From: Acinetobacter pittii
GTDB taxonomy: Bacteria; Pseudomonadota; Gammaproteobacteria; Pseudomonadales; Moraxellaceae
Reading direction: 5' to 3'
DNA: 64,000 nt
NCBI RefSeq assembly: GCF_034064985.1
Contig: NZ_CP139249.1
Span: 1,054,001-1,118,000 of the forward strand
In this document: piece after piece, positions 9,888-20,474 of the stretch
How positions within the stretch are numbered: the stretch's first letter is position 1
Layout: each line of letters opens with the position of its first letter
Program-made: the position numbers and the translations under genes
The notes under the pieces: generated by a model
What the model was told of the DNA's origin: nothing
Databases searched by the model: none
The model's input: only the letters and a program-made list of their open reading frames with translations

Positions 9888-9916
9888 AAAAAAAGCGCTC
9901 ATTGAGCGCTTTTTTA
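9888..9916. terminator. Bidirectional terminator between adhesin and DUF2238 genes
   Basis: Stem AAAAAAGCGCTC / GAGCGCTTTTTT with loop ATT. A/T runs on both sides allow it to work for both convergent genes. Confidence 0.88.
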
Positions 9917-9917
9917 T

Positions 9918-10556
9918 TTATGAGTTATTTGTTTTAGATGGAAGCATCAGTGCAAGAAGTCCATAGAAAATTGCCCCAATAGTCGCTAACAGCATATCTT
10001 TATGGGCATCCCACATATCGCCTTGTTGCCCATTATAATTTTCGGCTTCTTCGGGAGATAGTCCAATAGCAATTGCCCATTCAATAAGTTCATATAAAAC
10101 ACTTGATGCCATTACAAATTGAACTACTAATAAAAACAGAGTGAAAGGCCGCGCTGTAGGTAACCAAACCTGAAAAACTCGATAAATAAGCGGGTAGAGT
10201 AAAACCCCATAGGCCAGATGAACTAAACGATCATACATATTACGGGACCAACCCATGTATTGATCTAAATTAAAATTGAATACCTGTTGTATCCAATCAT
10301 TGTATGGAACGTATGAATACAGGTAATGTGCGCCAACAATATGGATGAGCAAAAACAGCAAATAAAAAGTAAAACTTAAAAAATCGAGCCCAATCTTCTT
10401 AAAAATAACAAAGAGCAAAATCAACATAAACACAGTGCCAGCTTGATGAAGTAAATAGGCTTCAAATTCAAGAGGCTGAATAGCTGAAATGACAATTGCA
10501 ATCAAAAGCAGGCTAAGAGCAATATAGTGTTTAAGTTTGAATTGTTTTTCGATCAT
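9918..10556 (-). CDS. DUF2238 (YjdF-like) inner-membrane protein
   Basis: Polytopic membrane protein of unknown function. About six hydrophobic segments are visible. Conserved polar motifs of the DUF2238 family are present: YDRLVHLAYG near residue 108, YELIEWAIAI near 156 and GDMWDAHKDML near 179. Family members such as E. coli YjdF have no assigned role. The gene lies convergent to the adhesin and downstream of the purB terminator, so it has its own promoter in the 80-bp gap. Confidence 0.82.
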   Translation of the reverse strand: MIEKQFKLKHYIALSLLLIAIVISAIQPLEFEAYLLHQAGTVFMLILLFVIFKKIGLDFLSFTFYLLFLLIHIVGAHYLYSYVPYNDWIQQVFNFNLDQYMGWSRNMYDRLVHLAYGVLLYPLIYRVFQVWLPTARPFTLFLLVVQFVMASSVLYELIEWAIAIGLSPEEAENYNGQQGDMWDAHKDMLLATIGAIFYGLLALMLPSKTNNS

Positions 10557-10593
10557 TTTATGAAGTCTTTATTGTGATTTATATCAGTGTAAT

Positions 10594-10624
10594 AAAAAAG
10601 CGAAGCCTAAGCTCCGCTTTTTGT
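10594..10624 (-). terminator. Terminator of purB
   Basis: Stem AAAAAGCGNAG / CTNCGCTTTTT around loop CCTAA, with A/T runs on both sides; positioned after the purB stop on the minus strand. Confidence 0.75.
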
Positions 10625-10635
10625 AAAATTTTTAA

Positions 10636-12033
<1,398 letters not shown>

Positions 12034-12078
12034 TTAATGTTGGAATAAACATAAAACTAAAAAATCTCGTTTATAGTC

Positions 12079-12810
12079 TTAAATGACTTGGTACTGTAAA
12101 CGAGCAAGTGCTTGAATATCCTGTAGCAATTTACGTTTGCTAAAAATCATGTTCCATGAACTACCGCCGAGTTGTCGCCACAAATGGGCCATTTGCAAGC
12201 CAGTAAATAAACAAGCACGGATGCGGTTAGTATGGTTGGTATCTTTAAATGCTTCTGCATTACCACGAACTAAAATACGTGGGTTAATCTGCCCAGCAGT
12301 ATCAACATAAGTTTGTGCCAAATTGGCTAAAATGCTTGGGTGTAAATAGTTATTATCAAAAAAAGAAAGCTGTTTTAAAATTTTTTGCTGAGCTTTCTCA
12401 ATAATTGCTACATATTCAGGGTTGCTATAAACCTTTTTCTCTAGCTGTAAAAGCGACATCGCGTAGGACATTGGAAGTTTGGCTGTGCCCATTTTTGGAA
12501 GTCGAGATTTAGGTATGTTTGAAAAAGGTTGAGTAATACAATTTTCGAGCGTTTTAAGCCCTAAAGAAATATCAGCCAACTGATTAAAAAAATCTAAGGT
12601 TTGAACACCATTATTGGCTGTAGGACGAATATTTAAACTTGCTTTAATTAACAGCTCAAAATAGAAGTTACCACTTTCACCAATACTTTGCTGACCCGTC
12701 ATCGCTGTCATATGGGTAAGCTGGGTGGCCTGAAATACCCCAGCCAAGGCAAGGGCACGGTTTTGTCGAACATTCAAGGCTTGTGATTGTTGAAATGGTA
12801 ACTCCACCAT
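12079..12810 (-). CDS. hflD: HflD family protein (lysogenization regulator homologue)
   Basis: Membrane-peripheral protein; in E. coli HflD binds lambda CII and influences the lysis-lysogeny decision, its housekeeping role being unclear. ATG at 12810 is chosen because AAGGGA lies 9 nt before it; ATG at 12819 and the longer in-frame extension into mnmA have no proper spacing. The product (243 aa) contains [14 protein letters not shown] near the N-terminus and the family C-terminal block [21 protein letters not shown]. It sits between mnmA and purB as in E. coli. It is about 30 residues longer than the E. coli protein (213). Confidence 0.9.
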   Translation of the reverse strand: MVELPFQQSQALNVRQNRALALAGVFQATQLTHMTAMTGQQSIGESGNFYFELLIKASLNIRPTANNGVQTLDFFNQLADISLGLKTLENCITQPFSNIPKSRLPKMGTAKLPMSYAMSLLQLEKKVYSNPEYVAIIEKAQQKILKQLSFFDNNYLHPSILANLAQTYVDTAGQINPRILVRGNAEAFKDTNHTNRIRACLFTGLQMAHLWRQLGGSSWNMIFSKRKLLQDIQALARLQYQVI

Positions 12811-12823
12811 GCCATTCATTCCC

Positions 12824-14450
<1,627 letters not shown>

Positions 14451-14517
14451 AAAAAAGCACCATGATTTAAAAGACGTATAATACGAAATTTAGGGGTTTT
14501 TGGCTACGGTGATCTGC

Positions 14518-14555
14518 TAAACGATATGAGCAATACTACAAAACCATATCGTTTA
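14518..14555. repeat. Perfect 11-bp inverted repeat between nudJ and the gamma-carbonic-anhydrase gene
   Basis: TAAACGATATG at 14518-14528 and CATATCGTTTA at 14545-14555, with a 16-nt spacer. There is no T run on either side, so it is not a clear terminator. It may be a regulatory hairpin or a protein-binding site. Confidence 0.5.
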
Positions 14556-14594
14556 AAAATCAGAATTTTTATTACTTACGATCAAGATAGATAA

Positions 14595-15146
14595 TTAATC
14601 TTGATTTGCTTGTGCAGCTTTATGATTATTTTGCACTTTTACATAATGTCTTGCTGAATAAGGAAGAAATGCGAGTTCTTTTTCAGTCAGTGGGCGCACT
14701 TGTTGTACGGGACTTCCTACATAGAGATAACCGCTTTTTAAGACTTTGCGAGGCGGAACTAAACTTCCTGCACCAATCATCACATCATCTTCAATAATCA
14801 CATCATCTAGAATAACGGTGTTGATTCCGACTAAAACACGGTTACCGATGGTACAGCCATGCAAAGTCACATGGTGTCCAACCGTTACATCTTCACCAAT
14901 AATCAGAGGTGAGCCATTCGGTTTGGCATCATTTTTATGGCTTACATGCAACATACAATGGTCTTGTACGTTACTGTTTTTGCCAATTTGAATACTATTT
15001 ACGTCACCACGGATGACTGCAAAAGGCCAAACAGAAACATTTTCAGCTAAGCTAACGTCACCAACCACAACAGCCATGTCATCGATATAACAGGTTGTAT
15101 CTACTTGAGGGTGGTGTTCAAGATAAGGACGAATGTTCTTTGCCAT
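14595..15146 (-). CDS. yrdA: Gamma-carbonic-anhydrase-like hexapeptide-repeat protein (YrdA family)
   Basis: Left-handed beta-helix trimer of the gamma-carbonic anhydrase family. Hexapeptide repeats run through the middle, with RGDVNSIQIG and QDHCMLHVSH early and the metal-ligand histidines in VTVGHHVTLHG and HVSHK. It closely resembles E. coli YrdA in length (183 aa from this start) and in the C-terminal SGYLYVGSPVQQVRPL. ATG at 15146 (MAKNIRPY) fits the family start; an upstream in-frame extension (MLFYFIIR) is hydrophobic and unlike homologues. Carbonic-anhydrase activity of this subgroup is unproven. Confidence 0.9.
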   Translation of the reverse strand: MAKNIRPYLEHHPQVDTTCYIDDMAVVVGDVSLAENVSVWPFAVIRGDVNSIQIGKNSNVQDHCMLHVSHKNDAKPNGSPLIIGEDVTVGHHVTLHGCTIGNRVLVGINTVILDDVIIEDDVMIGAGSLVPPRKVLKSGYLYVGSPVQQVRPLTEKELAFLPYSARHYVKVQNNHKAAQANQD

Positions 15147-15183
15147 GATGAGTATCAAAATAAAATTTAGTCGAATTATAAAA

Positions 15184-15218
15184 TAAAAAAGCACTCAGGC
15201 TAAATAGCATGAGTGCTT
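15184..15218 (-). terminator. Terminator of dacC
   Basis: Stem AAGCACTCA / TGAGTGCTT at 15189-15218 with a T run on the minus strand, 19 bp after the dacC stop. Confidence 0.8.
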
Positions 15219-15236
15219 AATTCACCTATTCAAAAA

Positions 15237-16385
15237 TTAGAATAAGTTGCTGAAGAATTGTTTGATATGGTCGATTAAACGAGCAAAGAAGCTTGCTTCT
15301 TCAACTGGCTTTAATGCAACTAAAGGTTTTTCTGCAATTACTTTGCCATCTAGGCTAGCAACAAGTTTGCCCACAACCTGACCTTTTTGAAGTGGTGCAT
15401 TTAAGTTAGGTTGAACCACTAATTGAGTTTTAATGCCATCAGCTTTACCTTTAGGCATAGTTACACTAAAGTTTTCAGCCAAACCAACTTGAACTTCATC
15501 TTCTTTACCAAACCAAACTTTTGCTTTTGCAAGAACTTGATTCGCTGGTTGTACATTTGCAGTTTCAAAATTAGCAAAGCCCCAAGCCAGCAAGGTACGC
15601 GTTTGATCGGCACGTTCAGACATGCTTGGTGTACCAAATATCACTGAAATTAAACGCATTGGACCGCGTTTACTTGAAGTAGTTAAGCAGTAACCCGCTT
15701 CATCTGTATGACCTGTTTTTAAACCATCTACACTTGGGTCGGTGTAAAGCAAGGCATTACGGTTACCTTGTTTAATACCATTAAAAGTAAATTCTTTTTC
15801 AGAGTAAATTGGATAGTATTTTGAACTGTCTTTAATAATATGTTGTGCTAAGACAGCCATATCTTTTGCAGTTGAATAGTGACCTTCAGCAGGCATACCG
15901 GTTGAGTTAATAAACTGAGTGTTTACCATGCCGATACGTTTTGCTTCCTGATTCATCATATGAGCAAATGTGCCTTCATTTCCGGCAATATGTTCAGCCA
16001 TTGCTTTTGATGCATCATTACCTGACTGGATAATAATACCGCGGAGCATTTCTAGAACAGTTGCTGTACCGTTTAAAGGAACATACATACATGATTCAGA
16101 GCTACTTCCTTTACACCATGCAGACTCGTTCATACGAACCTGCTCATTTTCAGTCAGTTCACCTTTTAATAATTTTTGTTCAATGATGTAACTGGTCATC
16201 ATTTTTGTCATTGAAGCAGGTGCAAGCTTTTCGTTTTCATTTTTAGAAGCGAGAATTTGTCCTGTCTCATAATCCATTAATACATAAGACTTATTATTTA
16301 ATTCTGGCGGAGCTGATAAGACAGTTGCTGCATAAGAAAAACTTGGTAAGAGGAGTAGTGCAGCAATAGCGCTTTTTCGAGTCAT
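15237..16385 (-). CDS. dacC: D-alanyl-D-alanine carboxypeptidase (PBP5/6 family)
   Basis: Trims the terminal D-Ala from peptidoglycan pentapeptides in the periplasm. ATG at 16385 gives a signal peptide (MTRKSAIAALLLLPSFSYAA); the longer in-frame extension lacks sense as a leader. Penicillin-binding motifs: SMTK at about 58-61, SGN in IIQSGNDASK, and KTG in DGLKTGHTDEAG. The C-terminal PBP5-type beta domain ends in an amphipathic helix (ARLIDHIKQFFSNLF) that anchors such enzymes to the inner membrane. Length 382 is typical. Monocistronic between two hairpins. Confidence 0.95.
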   Translation of the reverse strand: MTRKSAIAALLLLPSFSYAATVLSAPPELNNKSYVLMDYETGQILASKNENEKLAPASMTKMMTSYIIEQKLLKGELTENEQVRMNESAWCKGSSSESCMYVPLNGTATVLEMLRGIIIQSGNDASKAMAEHIAGNEGTFAHMMNQEAKRIGMVNTQFINSTGMPAEGHYSTAKDMAVLAQHIIKDSSKYYPIYSEKEFTFNGIKQGNRNALLYTDPSVDGLKTGHTDEAGYCLTTSSKRGPMRLISVIFGTPSMSERADQTRTLLAWGFANFETANVQPANQVLAKAKVWFGKEDEVQVGLAENFSVTMPKGKADGIKTQLVVQPNLNAPLQKGQVVGKLVASLDGKVIAEKPLVALKPVEEASFFARLIDHIKQFFSNLF

Positions 16386-16443
16386 TCTAGGTAATTCCAA
16401 TATCTTGTATGAAGCAGAAGAGCCTAGCATTTTAGGATAAAGC

Positions 16444-16475
16444 AAAGCCGACTTCTACGGGAGAAGTCGGCTTTT
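16444..16475. terminator. Strong hairpin between dacC and the small exported protein
   Basis: Perfect 13-bp stem AAAGCCGACTTCT / AGAAGTCGGCTTT around a short loop. The T run is better on the plus strand; on the minus strand the tail is TTTGCTTTA. Probably the terminator of the minus-strand gene at 16512. Confidence 0.65.
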
Positions 16476-16511
16476 TCAAACAGTATTGTAACTCAAGAGT
16501 TTTTTACTAAT

Positions 16512-16934
16512 TTAGTTTTGCGATTGATATGCTTTCACGTCTTGGCAAACTAATGTGTTTTGCTCATCACCAGCAGCTTTTGCATCTTTACGCGCTTCTT
16601 TTAAGTATTTTTTGAAAGCTTTGTCTTTACTACGTTTTTCTAATGCAGAAACAGCATCAGTTTCATTTGGTAGGTAGTCTTTCACTAAGCGTTCATAGCC
16701 TTGAGCAAAATCGGTGTCTTTTTTACCAATCAAACTTGGACAAATTTCAGAAAGCACTTGAATTGCAGCTAATTCTTCAGGAGTCGTGCCTTGTTGTGGA
16801 GTCACTTCAACAACATTTTCATTTTCGGTTTTCTTCTCAGTTGTTTTCTTCTTATCAGCAGCGAAACCAACTGTTGCCATGCTCATAAGTAAAACCAAAG
16901 AGAGCGATTGAACTAAGCTTTTCTTCATAAACAT
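16512..16934 (-). CDS. Small exported protein of unknown function (paralogue 1)
   Basis: About 140 residues with a signal peptide (KKSLVQSLSLVLLMSMATVGFA), a Lys/Glu-rich linker, then a globular region. It shares the pattern AAxQVLxEICPxxxG and a C-terminal C(Q/E)xxxxY with the next upstream gene (17089-17460). I recall similar proteins in Acinetobacter/Moraxella annotated as MCR_0457 family, function unknown; this name is from memory. Two conserved cysteines could form a disulfide in the periplasm. Either ATG (16934 or 16928) could be the start. Confidence 0.75.
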   Translation of the reverse strand: MFMKKSLVQSLSLVLLMSMATVGFAADKKKTTEKKTENENVVEVTPQQGTTPEELAAIQVLSEICPSLIGKKDTDFAQGYERLVKDYLPNETDAVSALEKRSKDKAFKKYLKEARKDAKAAGDEQNTLVCQDVKAYQSQN

Positions 16935-17018
16935 CGATAACTCAAAATAAAATTTTTAAATATGCGGTTAGCTTAACCAATTTAGATTTTAAAAAAATGG
17001 AAAAAATGTATTGTTATG

Positions 17019-17052
17019 TTGGTTTTCTGCTTAATGCCAAGCAGAAAACCAA
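17019..17052. repeat. Perfect 14-bp inverted repeat
   Basis: TTGGTTTTCTGCTT (17019-17032) and its exact complement AAGCAGAAAACCAA (17039-17052), loop AATGCC. It lies just after the stop of the minus-strand gene 17089-17460, so a terminator or 3' stabilising hairpin is likely, though no T run follows. Confidence 0.6.
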
Positions 17053-17088
17053 AAATGAATAAGTCTCTATATCACAAGAGCGTAAAAT

Positions 17089-17460
17089 CTATTCTTTATA
17101 ATTAACGATCTCTTCACAGAGCTCATGTTGTTCATGATGGTCCATTTGTTTTGACGCAAGACGTGCTTCATTTAGTAGAGTTTTAAATTCAGCATCGTTT
17201 TGTAGAGTATTTAAGGTCATTGATTTATTTGAATAACCACTTAGATACATTGCAATAATTTTTTGAGCATTTGACTCAAGTTTTTTATTTGTTCCGACGA
17301 AAGCTGGGCAGATTTCCTGCAAAACTTGCGTTGCGGCAATGTCATCTTTAATTAAGCTATCAGCCTCTTGTGTTGAGATATCCTCATCTGCAAAAACCGC
17401 TTGCGTACACAATGTGATACTGATCCCCAATACCTGAAAAAAAGGAGCGAAAGTTTTCAT
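17089..17460 (-). CDS. Small exported protein of unknown function (paralogue 2)
   Basis: 123 residues with a signal peptide ending near QAVFA. The core AATQVLQEICPAFVG and the C-terminal CEEIVNY align with the neighbouring 140-residue protein, so the two arose by tandem duplication. Two conserved cysteines. No function recognised. It is the last host gene before the prophage on this side. Confidence 0.75.
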   Translation of the reverse strand: MKTFAPFFQVLGISITLCTQAVFADEDISTQEADSLIKDDIAATQVLQEICPAFVGTNKKLESNAQKIIAMYLSGYSNKSMTLNTLQNDAEFKTLLNEARLASKQMDHHEQHELCEEIVNYKE

Positions 17461-17560
17461 TTTTTCACAATTTTATAATGCTATGGAGGCATAAATATAT
17501 ATAATTCAACAAATAATTCAATTGTGAAAACCTTTAGGTTTATTTGTAGAGAAAGATTTT

Positions 17561-17585
17561 AGTGAATATTTTAATTGCGAATGAT
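17561..17585 (+). other. attL core (25 bp)
   Basis: Identical to 55555-55579. Begins AGTGAATATTTTAATTGCGA. It contains the original surE start (GTG at 17562) and first codons; reading on into phage DNA gives a 10-codon relic, MNILIANDHL. The upstream GAGAAAG is probably the native surE ribosome-binding site, now stranded here. Confidence 0.93.
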
Positions 17586-17641
17586 CATTTGTAAAATAAG
17601 TTGTTGTTATTTATATTTATATTATAGTGTTGTCTCAATAT

Positions 17642-17660
17642 TACCCGTTAGGTTACCCGT
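17642..17660 (+). other. Two TACCCGT repeats near attL (candidate integrase arm-type sites)
   Basis: TACCCGT at 17642-17648 and 17654-17660, 12 bp apart, in the same orientation as three copies beside attR (55406-55445). Repeats of this kind flanking the core on both sides are typical of arm-type sites of tyrosine integrases. No gene was seen between 17586 and 17697. Confidence 0.5.
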
Positions 17661-17697
17661 TTTTGAAAAGATACCCCACTAAAAATAATAAAGCCTG

Positions 17698-17901
17698 CTA
17701 TGAGCAGGCTATACTATCAGAATTTTGTTTTTTCTCTTCAACCTTCTTTTTTACATATGATTCATGCCAGAAAACATCCTTTCTATTAATTCGGACAGGT
17801 TGCTGAATATCACCACTTTTTACTCGGTCATAAAAAGCATCCTTTTTCATAGAAAGAAGGGCCATAAACTCTTTAGCACGTACACGACGATCAATCTCCA
17901 T
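17698..17901 (-). CDS. AlpA/MerR-like small DNA-binding protein, putative excisionase
   Basis: 67 residues with a winged-helix pattern: AKEFMALLSMKKDAFYDRVKSGDIQQPVRINRKDV resembles AlpA-type regulators (target-selecting helix, then a wing contacting DNA), followed by a Lys-rich tail. Lies immediately inside attL as the promoter-distal gene of the leftward early operon, a usual place for Xis. ATG at 17901 overlaps the stop of the preceding gene (TGATG). Excision role is inferred from family and position. Confidence 0.65.
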   Translation of the reverse strand: MEIDRRVRAKEFMALLSMKKDAFYDRVKSGDIQQPVRINRKDVFWHESYVKKKVEEKKQNSDSIACS

Positions 17902-18476
17902 CACCCCTCCTTACTTTCCGCTTTAACTTCTTCCAGCATTGCCTTAACTCTCTTTAATTCAGATCTACTGTGAGCTATACCGCCACCATTAATATCTAAG
18001 TAAAACTTTAGTAAATCTGCCTTGTATTGAAAGTCATACATCTTCACCACAATCTGTAAATCTCTAAAGATTTGCCTTTTAGGTAGTTGATCAAACTTAA
18101 GACCAAAGACCTTTAATTCACCTGCAATAAACCTTCTGATGGCAGTTAATCTTTGCAAACCATCAATACACACCATTTGATCAAGAAGATCACAATCTTT
18201 TGCTCTCTCTTTTCTCCAAGAAGGGCAGTTGAATCGAATTGTTAATCCGCTTTCATCTACAATTAACCTCAAGACATTTTCTATATAGTTGGTTTGCTGT
18301 TTTTTAGTCCATACATGCCCACGTTGAAAATCGGGTACTAGTTCTACACCATGCGGAATATCTTCACTTTCACAATGCAACCATGTTTCAAGATAAGAAA
18401 AACTACAGTGCCAAGTTCTTGTGGGGCGTTCCAATGGATTAACAATCTGCCGGAACTCATCAGGTGTTAAACTCAT
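17901..18476 (-). CDS. DUF262 (GmrSD N-domain/ParB-like) protein
   Basis: 191-residue stand-alone DUF262 domain. QRGHVW at residues 51-56 and DGLQR at 105-109 (in CIDGLQRLTAIRRF) are the two family motifs, which in GmrS-type proteins form the nucleotide-binding/hydrolysing site. Most DUF262 proteins are much longer and carry DUF1524 or other nuclease domains; none is present here. It is translationally coupled to genes on both sides in the phage early-left operon. Its job in the phage is unknown; a DNA-modification-linked or anti-host function is speculative. Confidence 0.72.
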   Translation of the reverse strand: MSLTPDEFRQIVNPLERPTRTWHCSFSYLETWLHCESEDIPHGVELVPDFQRGHVWTKKQQTNYIENVLRLIVDESGLTIRFNCPSWRKERAKDCDLLDQMVCIDGLQRLTAIRRFIAGELKVFGLKFDQLPKRQIFRDLQIVVKMYDFQYKADLLKFYLDINGGGIAHSRSELKRVKAMLEEVKAESKEG

Positions 18477-18497
18477 CCCTCAGCTCCCGATTCGCTT
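18472..18497 (-). repeat. 26-bp gene-junction repeat, copy 1
   Basis: Identical to 18678-18703. On the minus strand it encodes the end of one gene (SESGAEG-stop), its GGGAG/GAGGG ribosome-binding region and the ATG of the next gene. Confidence 0.85.
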
Positions 18498-18682
18498 TCC
18501 AGCTTCATTGCACCTTCCTCTGGATATTCGGTCATCCAAAAGTAATAGCCTTTGCCACTGTGCCCATCTTCAAAAAATTTAATAGTTAGTTCAGTTTCAA
18601 GTTGATCTAAATCATTTTCACCATCTGGATTTACAAATTCGAGAAGGCTTTTTAATTGGTGACCATTAAGAGTTATGCTCAT
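18473..18682 (-). CDS. Hypothetical early phage protein, 69 aa
   Basis: Small acidic protein (MSITLNGHQLKSLLEFVNPD...). No family recognised. It is coupled to both neighbours by ATGA-type overlaps and flanked by identical 26-bp junction repeats, so the gene plus one repeat looks like an exchangeable cassette. C-terminus SESGAEG is shared with the next upstream gene. Confidence 0.65.
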   Translation of the reverse strand: MSITLNGHQLKSLLEFVNPDGENDLDQLETELTIKFFEDGHSGKGYYFWMTEYPEEGAMKLESESGAEG

Positions 18683-18703
18683 CCCTCAGCTCCCGATTCG
18701 CTT
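18678..18703 (-). repeat. 26-bp gene-junction repeat, copy 2
   Basis: Second copy of the 18472-18497 sequence, at the junction between the genes at 18679-19068 and 18473-18682. Confidence 0.85.
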
Positions 18704-19068
18704 GCCACTTCAACCATTAAAGAATAAATAGGCGTGTAATGATCACGAGTCCCATCGCCCCAATGATATCCACTATTTTCTAAACAACTAACAACATTGT
18801 CTGGGATCTCTTTGGGTACTAAACAAAAACCCTCTGGCACCGCCTGAGCTTTGGCTTTTTCAAGCTCTGCATCACGATGCTTTGCACATCTGAGCCAAGC
18901 ATCCCAACGGCTATTCATGTTGCTTATCTCTTTCTGAGCAATTTCAGAAGGATTATTTGATCTAGTCATAAACAGTTCATGCTCATGACTAAAAATAATG
19001 TCTCTTCTTCCTTTGTAATATTGGAAGGTGTTCAGAAAAGCCTCTCTTTCCTTATTCAAATCTGTCAT
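18679..19068 (-). CDS. Hypothetical early phage protein, 129 aa
   Basis: No family recognised. Helical N-terminal half with WDAWLRCAKHRDAELEKAKAQA, a pattern common in small accessory phage proteins, then EGFCLVPKE, and the C-terminal tail ASESGAEG shared with the 69-aa neighbour. Start and stop overlap adjacent genes by 4 bp. Confidence 0.65.
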   Translation of the reverse strand: MTDLNKEREAFLNTFQYYKGRRDIIFSHEHELFMTRSNNPSEIAQKEISNMNSRWDAWLRCAKHRDAELEKAKAQAVPEGFCLVPKEIPDNVVSCLENSGYHWGDGTRDHYTPIYSLMVEVASESGAEG

Positions 19069-19322
19069 GCTGCTATCTCCAAATACTTATCTGCCAAATC
19101 ATGCATTAGTAGGTTTCCTGAACCTGACTCATACCAAATACCTAATTGGCCGTTTAATCTAAATCTCAAAAGTTCGTTTTGTTCTGTCTTGCTGTAAACG
19201 TCTGCACCTTGATCTACAAGCCACTCTTTAAAATCTTCTAGCTCGAAAGTGCTAAGGGCTTTGCGATTCTTATAACTTCGGTTGCTTCCATACCGACTTC
19301 GTAATATTTGCCAGTCGTTCAT
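19065..19322 (-). CDS. Hypothetical early phage protein, 85 aa
   Basis: No family recognised. Charged, soluble, without membrane segment or cysteine. ATGA overlaps on both sides tie it to the leftward early operon. Confidence 0.6.
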   Translation of the reverse strand: MNDWQILRSRYGSNRSYKNRKALSTFELEDFKEWLVDQGADVYSKTEQNELLRFRLNGQLGIWYESGSGNLLMHDLADKYLEIAA

Positions 19323-19942
19323 GCTGCTAAACCTCGCTTATCCAACTCTTCACCAATCCAGTCTTGAGCAATTCTGATTCGATCTAAAAGCTGCTTTTCT
19401 TTCTGCGCATCACGCTTTAATGAAAGTGTTGAAACACGTAAAGCTGGGTTAATGTGTCCTACTATGTGCCACTCTTCAGGGTCGCTACCTATCAATTCAA
19501 ATGGTGTATCAACTAGACAATACGCAAGCTGAGCATTATCTCTGTCCCATAAATGCATATAAGCTCTAAGTTGCCATTCATAGCCTTTCTTTCCACCAAG
19601 TCTTAGAATTAAAGGGAAGGATGGTTTAGAAAATGCTGACTTAATATCAATAATTAAACAATTAGGCTCATCATCAATATCGCATTCACCAGTTAAGTAT
19701 TCAGTTGTCTTGCGCTCAGTGTTTTTTTCATATGAAGTGAAGAAAACATCGTTGTACAGTTCAATTGAAAGTTCTTCTACTAAAACCCCTTTTTGAAGAG
19801 TTTTAAAATCCAAGTCCTTATCCCAATCTAGGCACTTCTTAGAAAGCTCTTCTTCAAGATAGGTAATTGCACCTTCGGGTAGATTGGATTTTTCAGGGGA
19901 GGCCATGAGCCTTCCCACACTTGATGCTCTAGGTATCCACAT
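19319..19942 (-). CDS. PD-(D/E)XK superfamily nuclease (RecB/lambda-exonuclease-like)
   Basis: Predicted DNA exonuclease for recombination. The PD-(D/E)XK core is visible: E57 in LVEEL, D88 in GECDID, D99-I-K101 in IIDIKSAF and Q124 in YEWQLRAYM. With the adjacent 173-aa protein it would form an exonuclease/partner pair comparable in layout to lambda Exo-Beta, but no recognisable annealase is present. ATG at 19942 follows GGTGG and lies 1 bp past the upstream stop; a GTG at 19954 is an alternative. Confidence 0.72.
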   Translation of the reverse strand: MWIPRASSVGRLMASPEKSNLPEGAITYLEEELSKKCLDWDKDLDFKTLQKGVLVEELSIELYNDVFFTSYEKNTERKTTEYLTGECDIDDEPNCLIIDIKSAFSKPSFPLILRLGGKKGYEWQLRAYMHLWDRDNAQLAYCLVDTPFELIGSDPEEWHIVGHINPALRVSTLSLKRDAQKEKQLLDRIRIAQDWIGEELDKRGLAA

Positions 19943-19943
19943 A

Positions 19944-20465
19944 TCAACCACCACTTAAGCTTTGTAGGTGGTTGATTTGGTGCTCACTCAAACTATATTT
20001 ATTCATGATCTGTTCAATAGTATGAGTTCCAGCAGCAATTGCTTTGCAGGCATTTTCAAAACCCTGCTCATTAATAAATGGCTTCTGTTTGTATTGTTGG
20101 TTAACTTCTTGAGGGATACGTCCTATACGCAAACCATCAACAGTTTCACTGCCAAAACGGATACCCTTAACTACGTGAACAACAACAGGTACATTTTTCC
20201 AATCATCTAGAAAAGGGGATCCAGTAATAGCAGCTAACATCTTGCAGTTAGTAGCATTCAAGATCATTGGTTTTAGAACTTCACCTTGTCTGATCTCTTT
20301 TTCATTGAAGTAGGCAGTGTTTACAGGTTTTGATGAGCGTTTAGTTTTATCTGCCTCTAAAACTACTTTAGAAATAGTTAAGATAACGCTATCTGTCAGG
20401 TCAGCGCTACTAAGATATTTAGTTTGAAATGCTTTCCTGTAGTGGGTTTTAACTGGCGCATTCAT
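19944..20465 (-). CDS. Phage protein of unknown function next to the PD-(D/E)XK nuclease
   Basis: 173 residues. The layout KYLSSADL, then VILTISKVV, ILNATNCKMLAAITGS and GLRIGRIP resembles a widespread phage family found beside recombination nucleases, which I cannot name with confidence. A C-terminal helical tail (TIEQIMNKYSLSEHQINHLQ) could be a small zinc-free helix-turn-helix. Strong ribosome-binding site AGGAGAAG before the ATG. A role in ssDNA handling is inferred from position only. Confidence 0.6.
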   Translation of the reverse strand: MNAPVKTHYRKAFQTKYLSSADLTDSVILTISKVVLEADKTKRSSKPVNTAYFNEKEIRQGEVLKPMILNATNCKMLAAITGSPFLDDWKNVPVVVHVVKGIRFGSETVDGLRIGRIPQEVNQQYKQKPFINEQGFENACKAIAAGTHTIEQIMNKYSLSEHQINHLQSLSGG

Positions 20466-20474
20466 AATCTTCTC

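Noticed and set aside
17586..17697. tRNA or tmRNA as phage attachment site
   Set aside because: No tRNA-like structure at either att core; the core matches the surE start instead.
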